The position numbers and the translations under genes were made by a program. From the NCBI RefSeq assembly GCF_000026365.1, contig NC_012993.1, positions 558,001 to 622,000 of the forward strand: DNA of 64,000 bases. The letters are read 5' to 3'. Of the stretch, positions 43,101 to 51,321 are shown in pieces. The notes beneath the pieces are model-generated. The model saw only the letters and a program-made list of their open reading frames with translations, did no database searches and had not been told where the DNA came from. The number at the start of each line of letters is the position of its first letter. Position 1 is the first letter of the stretch. Origin of the DNA: Zygosaccharomyces rouxii. Lineage: Eukaryota > Ascomycota > Saccharomycetes > Saccharomycetales > Saccharomycetaceae.

Positions 43101-45664
43101 GCCTCTGCAGTTGGACTATCAGTTCCAATTCCAATTTCATTTTCTTCCTCCATATCTTCCACTTTTATTTGCTTTTTCCCCAATTCTTTGGAAATTTTAT
43201 TCACTGCATTTTTTTCGATATTTAACAATTTGGTATCTCTAACAAAACAGTCCCACTCCAAGGGATGCAATTGCTTCAAATATTCTAGAACGGTTATCTT
43301 ACTCTTTGATGATTCTTCCTTAATGATCTCCTTAAGGCTAAGTAAAATCTTCTCAGAATAATGAGGAACTAAAACGGTAAAAGTGGGCATACATTCCACT
43401 GGTACGGGTTCAGTAATTGGTGTAGACAATGATTGAGCGAAAAAAGATATTCTTCTCTTTGCCTCTGAATTAGAGGGGAAAAAATTGGCAGTCTTGAAAG
43501 TGGAATCATCTTGAGCCACAAAAAAGGTCGGAGATTTTAGAGTTCTCTTATCCATCATCATCGAGTCTACTTGTTGATATAATAGCCGCTGAACATGTTC
43601 GATAGAAAGCAAATGTTCACGATACATGGATATGATAATTGCATTCCAAACTTGAGAGATTAATATTTTGGGCTTAAATTTTATATCCATTTCAGTAGTT
43701 GCTAAAATTTTGGAATAGATCCTTTTGGGTAACCTTGAATAGATGTTTTTCCAAGGCGATAAGATTGAAGTACCTAGCGAAAACGATAGCATGATGGAAA
43801 ATACACAGTTGCAAATGATATACCACAGATAAGTGTCTAAGAAGAAGAGCCCTAAATCTGTAAGGATCATAAGTCCCAATGTAACTCTTGGTTGCCACTG
43901 ACACAGGTATCGATTCAATAATTTATCACCCCGACATCTGGACATGTTAAGCACAGAAAGAACACGGATTGGATCTCTGAGCGATAATGTTAGGAAAAAA
44001 TATGATTCGATAAATTTTGCCAAAAAAACGAATGTCCAAAGACCATATGAAAACCATTTGGAACGACCATAAAGTTTGGGGAAAGATGCGGTAAAAGTCT
44101 GTGATGAGACGTATCTTCTTTTACCTTTACCGCGGTTCAAGTATGATCCAAACAATCCGCCAAGCGGTCTAACTGCAAAAAATAAAGTTGTAATGACAGC
44201 AATTATCAGTTGAATCACAGAAACGATGTACGCTGATTTGGAATGTACGTCTAATTCGAAAAACCCAAATACGTATACTGAAGGTGCGAAATTGACTAGA
44301 AAACACAATAACAAACCTAACATTCTTTTAGTCAAATGTTGAGAACCTGGCCATTCTCTGGGTACAAATTTCCATTCGAAAAAAGTGGCCAAAATTTGAA
44401 TCATACATGATACTGTACCACCAAGGGCAACCGCTGATAATCTTGCCTGTAAAGTGGGCGGGTTGTTAAGCAGTTGTACATAATTTTTGGTGTAAAGTGT
44501 CGGGGAGTTGAAAGTAGTGAAAAACCAAAAGGGAGCAAAATGGATTATCCAAAAACGATTAAAATTTGTCAAACAGTGCATCCAGTTTCGAACTTCACGA
44601 TAAGTTTTGTAAAAGACACGGGACCACTCTACATCTTTCAAATACAAGTACCTTTCCGCTATTGGTTTATCAACTAATCTCTCGCCTGATTTCAACACTA
44701 TGCGTTCAATTCCCTCAGGATACCAAAATAGTTGATTGATATCATCATATCCAATGATATCTTTATGATCCTTTTCACAGCGAACCCATTTGTTCTTGGA
44801 ATTCTTTCGGTAGAGTTGAGTTTTAAGGAAATGGTAAAGAGGATCAATGACTTCATTCAAAAAAGTGTATTCGGGGGCGGCAGTAGGCGCAATTGTGTTA
44901 GCCGCGGGGCCAGTGGCAGTGACCTCTTCGTTAGAATTTTTGGATTGCGTTTCGGTCTCGGCCTTTGAATCACTGCCATAAGTCACGGGATTTTGAGTAG
45001 ACACGTCATAATCCAATGCACATTTAAATATAAAACATAGACATTCTGGTGTAAATCTTACTTGATTAGATTCCCCCCAACACAATAGGTAAAGTGCTAA
45101 TTGTCTTGCCATCTGGTGAGGTGTCAATTGTTTCATCTTTAATCTCCATTTATAATCAGCGGTTCTCAAACTATTTTTATCCTGTAATTGTTCTGGGGTA
45201 AGTACCATCTTTGTATGATTGCTGATAAATTCTTGTTCCCTTTGTTGCCATTCTTCCATTTGTTGCTTAATAGAAGTGCCTCTCTTTTTGGCGGATTTGA
45301 AATTTCTCCTCTGTGATTTACCTCTTAATTTCATGTTTTGGAACCCAATCTCTTCATCCAAATCCAATTGGGCGGCAAAATACCATTTCCGAAAATTTGC
45401 CTGTTCTCCACCTATATACGAAACATGTAATGATAACAATGCATTCTGTGTAGTTGTCCGACTAGCCCTTGAATCCAGCTGTGCTAATAGATGATGATAC
45501 ATGTTTTCCTTTGATGATTGTTGAAATCCAAATTTACGAGTCAAATCGTCAAATATAGATTTCAATTCCGTTTTGGTAACAGGTACCTCTTCATCTTGAC
45601 ACCAAGCTGGATAATCGATATCTGTTAATGATATTGGCGAGTAATTGCCGCCGTACTCATTCAT
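40154..45664 (-). CDS. FKS3: Fks3-type 1,3-beta-glucan synthase subunit
   Basis: This 1836-aa GT48 protein (S. cerevisiae Fks3 is 1785 aa) makes 1,3-beta-glucan from UDP-glucose at the plasma membrane. In S. cerevisiae Fks3 is the spore-wall paralogue, while Fks1/Fks2 make the vegetative wall. The N-terminus ([13 protein letters not shown]) and the FKS1 domain ([36 protein letters not shown]) are followed by a first membrane cluster (about 365-700), the cytosolic catalytic region (about 780-1330, with [31 protein letters not shown]-type core) and a second membrane cluster (about 1340-1790). The assignment as Fks3 comes from its place between GAS1 and SCW10. The frame runs to 45688 with a TTG; the ATG is 45664. 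Confidence 0.9.
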   Translation of the reverse strand: [1836 protein letters not shown]

Positions 45665-46736
45665 CCTTGTACAATCGAAGAAAAACAAAAAAAAGATAAA
45701 GTGTGATGTAGAAAAAAGGAAAATAAATTCTTGCCTCCGAGAACCGTGCCGCCTTTATATAGGCCTACATTTTAGTCGCTGCTTCCCTTTCCCGCGCACG
45801 TTTCTTTTCTTTTCCCCCCTTATTTTTCCCCAACCCAGATAACCGCCAATGTAGCCGCTGTCATTACAGCCGCCGAGGTAGTTGCCAGCCGCATCACAAA
45901 GCCACCATATATGAATCACTTTAGACGGCTATAAACTTAATTCCCCTTCTGGTAATGTGATATACTCGCACACCTATATCAGGGTAACTATTTGTCTACA
46001 CAATAGAATTGGTTCGCGTACTTCTTCTATATCTTTTTTTTCTCATGCAAGCTACGCCGCTTTCTGAGCTAGATCTGAAACGGGTTCCGTCTCGATGCCC
46101 CCTTTTTCGCCCTCCCGTTCTTGACTTCGGCCAATGTACTCTTTTCTACCTTTACAGTAATAAAACGATTGGGTTTGTCTCAAGGTTTAAACCTTTCAGG
46201 GAAATTAAAAACAACTATGGAACTGTTAACTATGGGTATTTCGTAGATTTTAGTTTCCAATAGTAGAATGCGGTAAAGGGCTAGAAGATTCTTATGCAAA
46301 ACTTTTAATTATTGCCTCTTCACTTGGTCCGTGATTCCTTAGCAGAATTGGGAATAGCGACATGGGCTAAACGCAGGTATTACAGAACAGGGCTATAATC
46401 AGTCGTTTTCCCATAAGGGCATAGATTGATAGATCTCTTCAGAAAAAATGAAATAAAATAAAATATATTCTCATTTTGCTCTCCTCTTCTGATTCCTTTA
46501 CTCGAGGTATCTTTCCGTTTTTTAAATATAAACAGCAAAGAACCACTTACTTGTCAATCGATCCGTTAATACAGGTGTGAAGGACACATTGCAAGTCGTT
46601 AATCAGTGTTAAGATCACAAAAAAAAAACAAACCTAACTAAGTCGTTCATTTGCCTTGGAGTCAAGTTTCCGTACGCTCATTTGCAATTCCAATAACAAA
46701 ACTATCCGATCCTTTTTTAACTAATTATTTACTAGT
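45665..46736. promoter_or_regulatory. Divergent FKS3-SCW10 promoter region (1.07 kb)
   Basis: This is the longest gap in the window and lies between two divergent cell-wall genes. AGCCGCCGA at 45868-45876 is the Ume6/URS1 core, about 205 bp upstream of FKS3; two more AGCCGC copies lie nearby (45853-45858, with GTAGCCGC, and 45886-45891). Tracts of pyrimidines follow at 45781-45830. A 84-codon frame (46009-46263) looks like chance. I see no RNA gene. Confidence 0.55.
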
Positions 46737-47939
46737 ATGCGTTTGACTAACTTGATCGCTACCACCTCTATGGTCGGTGCTGCTTTGGCAGCACCTGCTG
46801 CGGCACCTGGTGATGGTCACCAGCACCACAAGGACAGACGTGCTCTCGTCACCAATACCATTATGGAAAAGGTTACCGTTGCTATCACCGGTGCCCAAGG
46901 TCCAACCACTCTTGCCGCACCTGTGAGTGGCTCCAGCGTATCTCCAATCACTCCATCCGATTCATACTCTCACCAAGCACCATTGCCAACTAGCTCGCAA
47001 TCCAGCTCTGGTAGCGGATCATCTTCTGCTTCTCCATCATCTTCTGCTGCTCCTTCTAGCACTAGTGGTTCCTCTTCTCAAGCACCATCTTCTGCTTCTT
47101 CAAGCTCTTCCTCAGCATCTCCTTCTTCTACTGGTGGTGGTTCTGGTACTTCTGGAAGCGCAGGTTCCTCTGGTTTCAAGGGTATCACCTACACTCCTTA
47201 CAACAGCGATGGTTCTTGTAAATCATCCTCTCAAGTTAAAAGTGATTTGGAACAATTGAGTGGTTATCCAGTCCTAAGACTTTATGGTACCGACTGTGAC
47301 CAAGTGGCCAACGTCTTGCAGGCCAAGTCCGATTCCCAAAAGGTTTTTGCAGGCATTTACTACGTGGACAGCATTTCTGATGGTGTTCAAACAATCGCAG
47401 ACGCTGTTGAGAAATACGGTTCCTGGGATGACATTGTTACCGTTTCCATTGGTAACGAATTGGTTAATGGTGGTCAAGCCGTTCCATCTCAAGTTGGTCA
47501 ATACATTGATGAAGGTAAATCTGCCTTGAAAAACGCTGGTTACAACGGTGATGTCGTTTCTGTGGACACTTTCATTGCTGTTATCAACAACCCAGACTTG
47601 TGCAAGTACTCTGACTACATGGCTGTTAACGCTCATGCTTTCTTCGACAAAGCTACCGCAGCCGAAAATGCTGGTTCCTGGTTGTTGCAACAAATCCAAA
47701 GAGTTTACGAGGCTTGTAGCGGTGAGAAGAAGGTTATTATTGTTGAATCCGGATGGCCATCTCAAGGTCAAACCTACGGTTCAGCCGTTCCATCCAAGTC
47801 AAACCAAAAGGCCGCTGTTGAAGATATCGCTAAGGTCTGCGGTGACGACACTTACGCTTTCACTGCTTTCAACGATATGTGGAAGGCTGACGGTGCATAC
47901 GGTGTCGAAAAATGGTTCGGTATCCTAAGCAGTGACTAA
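46737..47939 (+). CDS. SCW10: Scw10/Scw4-type cell-wall glucanase
   Basis: This 400-aa secreted protein is the single homologue of SCW10 and SCW4 (389 and 386 aa), GH17 wall proteins linked to mating and wall remodelling. A signal peptide (about 1-18) is followed by a dibasic RR at 34-35, a probable Kex2-type processing site. A Ser-rich linker (about 65-143) leads to the GH17 domain (about 145-400): acid E241 in SIGNELVNGG and nucleophile E337 in IIVESGWPSQG. No GPI signal is seen, as expected for an SCW protein. Strong codon bias indicates high expression. It is divergent from FKS3, matching S. cerevisiae. Confidence 0.95.
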   Translation: MRLTNLIATTSMVGAALAAPAAAPGDGHQHHKDRRALVTNTIMEKVTVAITGAQGPTTLAAPVSGSSVSPITPSDSYSHQAPLPTSSQSSSGSGSSSASPSSSAAPSSTSGSSSQAPSSASSSSSSASPSSTGGGSGTSGSAGSSGFKGITYTPYNSDGSCKSSSQVKSDLEQLSGYPVLRLYGTDCDQVANVLQAKSDSQKVFAGIYYVDSISDGVQTIADAVEKYGSWDDIVTVSIGNELVNGGQAVPSQVGQYIDEGKSALKNAGYNGDVVSVDTFIAVINNPDLCKYSDYMAVNAHAFFDKATAAENAGSWLLQQIQRVYEACSGEKKVIIVESGWPSQGQTYGSAVPSKSNQKAAVEDIAKVCGDDTYAFTAFNDMWKADGAYGVEKWFGILSSD

Positions 47940-48409
47940 GGAAACTGACAAATGGGCTCGTTATATTATACCAAGTTTTTGTTTTTTCATTTACTTTCCC
48001 CCTCTATGACTCATTATTGATTTGATTGACTTCAATTTTATTTTCTGTTTTATTTTTCAGTTTTTCCTTTTTTTTTTTTTTGATTGTTACTCCATGTCGA
48101 TTGAAATTGTGTTACCATATGTCTTATAATATTATTTCCAGTATTTCGCTGTTGATTTTATTCTGAGATGAAGCGGATATACCCAATCTCTTGAATGTTT
48201 TTCAATAATTCAATTTCAACGTAATTAAAAGTTCCATCTATTTTGTTATTTTATACCAATATCTTTACTGATTGCGGTGTCCTTTACTCTGATGGGGGGT
48301 TGTTTTATTCTATATCTGTATACGGGCCTATTACCGCTAATTGAAAGATACCTTTTACATTATAATTACTTTAATTCTTTTTATACACTACATGCCCCTT
48401 CTTTTCATT
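47940..48409. other. SCW10-CWC22 convergent gap
   Basis: This 470-bp AT-rich region separates two convergent 3' ends. T-rich tracts (for example around 48058-48083) could serve 3'-end formation. I see no gene or RNA. Confidence 0.4.
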
Positions 48410-50095
48410 TCATGGACTTCTTGATCTGTTTCTCCTTCTGGGAGGTGTAATTGACCGATTCCTAGCTCTTCTTGGCGGTGTTCTTGATCTCGACCTATTT
48501 CTAGTCCTGGCTCTATCTTGACTTATTTTGCTCCGCCTAAAAGGTTCATTACTAGGCTGAGCTGTAGTATCTGGCGATGCTTGTGGGGAGTTGAACCCCA
48601 CAGGCGGGGTCGCCAGCTCGTTACTTTGAACAATAGTCAACAATGCTCTCATTTGCTCTGTAAGAACACCCAGCCCAATTGCAGTAAAATAATTGATCGA
48701 ATATCTAATGTTTGATGCATTTTGCTGAGGAAACAGACCCTGTACGAATGGCCGAATGTATTCTTCTTGAAATCTAGCCTGTAGTTGATCAATGCCCAGT
48801 TCGGCTACCAATTCTAGCAGGATAAACTTGAGTAAAATTCTTTGTGGAGGATTTGTCTCTTCTTCATTGAGATGAACGTTATTAAACACTTCAAATCCCA
48901 AATAATCAGAGGCTAAGAGATGACCCCAAAACTTGCCCAACGTTCTTAGTTGTGCCGGCTCCAATTCGTCGCAGTCTTGATAGTTTTCTGTAAATATTTG
49001 TTCGAATGCTGGTTTCCAACTTCTATGACTTGCACATAGTTTTTCACTCAATAAACCGTAAAATTTAGAATAGGTCGCTTCCTGGTAATTCGATTTGATT
49101 ATGATGTCTACCACCCGATACTTTTGCTTATCTGGTATTCTTTTCTGAATAATTTTATGGGCGGCTTCATCACTAGACAGGGAACTTTTAAGAATTAGGT
49201 AAATTTTCTTTTTGAACTCGATTTCCTCATTGGAAGTCATATCTTTGACTACTAGGGGTTGTGGTTCATCTCGCTGTTCTTGTCCTTCCTCCTCTTGGTC
49301 AAGGTGAAATTTAGAAAGTATACTGTTTTTCCAATCTTCGTAGTCCCTTTCGGTTTCCAAGAAGTTTGGATCAAATTCAAATGTACCCAATAATTTGGAA
49401 TGCTTTCGTATATCTTCTCCATCAATCATGAATGTATGCATATTGGTTCCCAAATTGTCTGGTAAGCTTAATCCTGCCCCCTGCATTTCTTGGTAGTTTG
49501 ACCTTCTTAGATCAAATAACGATTCCAACGATTGAGATATTGGTTTTGAAGTGGTACCACTCTGTAGAACTTCCCTCAGTTTTTCGAAAACCATATTATG
49601 TGCAGTCTTACTCACTTCTAACAACCTTTTACCACATGTACGAAGTAGTTGAATGACGATACCTAGTGACATATCGTCCAGGTTCTCTAGAAGGATATGT
49701 AGCAGCTGAAGCACCACAATTTCATGAATCATTTCATAGTTAAAGCACTCTGCTAAAAATGTAACCATAGTCATAGCCTTACGATTATCCATCTCTCGAT
49801 ATCCATCTATGAACCTTACAGTTGCCTCTTGGGTCAAAATCTCACCAAATTCCGCCAGTTCTGCATTGAGCATGCTAGAAAGGGCGGCATAAACGATAGG
49901 TCTGTCATTTTGAGCCTGATATTTGAGAATGTACCTAACGACAAGCCTCTTACCACGTATTACATTAACATCTAATAGACTTTTGAAAGAATTCACTAAA
50001 TTGAAGTCATCTAGGTTGGCAATAACAGAATCGATGTGAGAGCCAATAGTACCCCAGTTATTCTTCTGAAGCTCCTTAGAAGTCTCTTCGTCCAT
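48410..50095 (-). CDS. CWC22: Cwc22, spliceosome factor
   Basis: This 561-aa protein (577 in S. cerevisiae) matches Cwc22, which recruits Prp2 to the spliceosome before the first catalytic step. A MIF4G domain covers about residues 15-210 (NWGTIGSHIDSVIANLDDFN, VVRYILKYQ, LLHILLENLDDMSLGIVIQLLRTCG) and an MA3 domain about 280-395 (EFKKKIYLILKSSLSSDEAAHK). The last 42 residues (520-561) are an Arg/Ser-rich tail with RSRTPP and RSITPP units and end in RSRSP. CAB4 lies divergent over 165 bp. Confidence 0.95.
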   Translation of the reverse strand: MDEETSKELQKNNWGTIGSHIDSVIANLDDFNLVNSFKSLLDVNVIRGKRLVVRYILKYQAQNDRPIVYAALSSMLNAELAEFGEILTQEATVRFIDGYREMDNRKAMTMVTFLAECFNYEMIHEIVVLQLLHILLENLDDMSLGIVIQLLRTCGKRLLEVSKTAHNMVFEKLREVLQSGTTSKPISQSLESLFDLRRSNYQEMQGAGLSLPDNLGTNMHTFMIDGEDIRKHSKLLGTFEFDPNFLETERDYEDWKNSILSKFHLDQEEEGQEQRDEPQPLVVKDMTSNEEIEFKKKIYLILKSSLSSDEAAHKIIQKRIPDKQKYRVVDIIIKSNYQEATYSKFYGLLSEKLCASHRSWKPAFEQIFTENYQDCDELEPAQLRTLGKFWGHLLASDYLGFEVFNNVHLNEEETNPPQRILLKFILLELVAELGIDQLQARFQEEYIRPFVQGLFPQQNASNIRYSINYFTAIGLGVLTEQMRALLTIVQSNELATPPVGFNSPQASPDTTAQPSNEPFRRSKISQDRARTRNRSRSRTPPRRARNRSITPPRRRNRSRSP

Positions 50096-50139
50096 TAGTT
50101 AATTAAAACTCCGAAGCTTGAGATTTGCTGTGCCTTTCC

Positions 50140-50168
50140 ACCTCATTTCATCTCATCTCATCTCATCA
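50140..50168. promoter_or_regulatory. Tandem CATCT repeats in the CWC22-CAB4 promoter
   Basis: Units of TCATC/CTCAT repeat about five times here. Read on the minus strand they give GATGAGATGAG, the 3' part of the PAC element, ending in GGTGATGAG rather than GCGATGAG. They sit in the 165-bp divergent promoter of CWC22 and CAB4, 45-75 bp from the CWC22 ATG. Confidence 0.5.
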
Positions 50169-50260
50169 CCGCTATTATATACACGATCGCCCTGTATCGG
50201 CATAACATCAAGAGTAATAGCTACCATCACCAGTTCAATCGTAAAGAATATAAAAGGACT

Positions 50261-51121
50261 ATGAAGGTTGGCGTTTTGTTTCACGATCTGGGTAATTTAG
50301 ACACTGATTCACTGGTAAATCTTTTTGCCCAACTTCTGGGCAATTTAGAACTTGATGCCAAGAGTCAACTGAAGATTATACTCACAGATACATTTCGACT
50401 ATCGTACAATCTCGACACTGCTTTAGGGAGGCTTTACAGTAGTAGTAGAGATTATTTGATTTCAAAGGATCTTTACAGGACCTCTATTGATGTTCTAATC
50501 GAACAATTCTCAGTAAACGATTTACAATTAGATTGGTTATTTGTACCGGAGGAAACATATGGTAATAGGTTCACCCATAAAAATTTGCGAGTATTCCAAC
50601 AACCTAAATCCAGTCCATGGCATGATCTCCTAACTGAAGGTCCTTCGGATTTCGAAAAGTACAAGGTGAGTGCGTTGGGAGGCACTTTCGATCATATCCA
50701 CGATGGCCACAAGATTCTTCTAACGATGGCAGCCTTCATAACTTCTTCCAGACTAATAGTGGGTGTCACTGACCAAGATCTATTGGTTAACAAGAAATAC
50801 AGAGAATTTTTAGAGACTGTTGATGAGAGATGCGATAACGTTAAAAAATTCTTGGCACTATTAAAACCTACATTGAAAGTGGAAATAGTGCTGATAAAAG
50901 ACGTGTGTGGACCTACTGGTACGGTCCCGGAAATTGAAGCATTGGTTGTCAGCAGAGAAACAGTACAAGGTGGTCAATTCGTTAATAAGACGAGAATTGA
51001 AAAAGGTCTAACTGAATTAGACATATCGGTTGTTAATGTATTAGGTGGTAATGAAGAAGATGGTTGGAAAGAAAAATTGAGTAGCACAGAGTTGAGGAAA
51101 AAGGACATGGAACAACAGTAG
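50261..51121 (+). CDS. CAB4: Cab4, phosphopantetheine adenylyltransferase
   Basis: This 286-aa enzyme (305 in S. cerevisiae) catalyses the fourth step of CoA synthesis: ATP plus 4'-phosphopantetheine to dephospho-CoA. The N-terminal half is a poorly conserved domain of unknown role. The nucleotidyltransferase domain (about 135-275) starts with LGGTFDHIHDGHK, carrying the HxGH motif H147/H150, and continues with VGVTDQDLL and the conserved RETVQGGQFVN stretch. It acts in the cytosol within the CoA-synthesising complex built on Cab3. It converges with UBP15. Confidence 0.93.
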   Translation: MKVGVLFHDLGNLDTDSLVNLFAQLLGNLELDAKSQLKIILTDTFRLSYNLDTALGRLYSSSRDYLISKDLYRTSIDVLIEQFSVNDLQLDWLFVPEETYGNRFTHKNLRVFQQPKSSPWHDLLTEGPSDFEKYKVSALGGTFDHIHDGHKILLTMAAFITSSRLIVGVTDQDLLVNKKYREFLETVDERCDNVKKFLALLKPTLKVEIVLIKDVCGPTGTVPEIEALVVSRETVQGGQFVNKTRIEKGLTELDISVVNVLGGNEEDGWKEKLSSTELRKKDMEQQ

Positions 51122-51321
51122 GATTGAATAGACTTCCCCTTTTTCTCTTACCCATAATTTTAGGCTGATAGCATATACATAATTCACATAGGTAGGCGAA
51201 ATTGTAATTTAATAAATTGTAGCGTATAAATGATGATGAATTCGTTGTATTTTCTCTTTCTTCCAGTATTTTATTCAGCTCTTTCCATTCGAATTCCAAC
51301 TACAGAAGATAACGTATAAGT

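Noticed and set aside
46009..46263. 84-codon frame in the FKS3-SCW10 gap
   Set aside because: It begins with TTG, the first ATG leaves only about 75 codons, and the residues show no recognisable domain. It lies in a promoter region.
45665..46736. tRNA or other RNA gene in the largest gap
   Set aside because: A TTGGTTCGCG segment near 46005 looked like a B box, but there is no A box at the right distance and no cloverleaf can be drawn.
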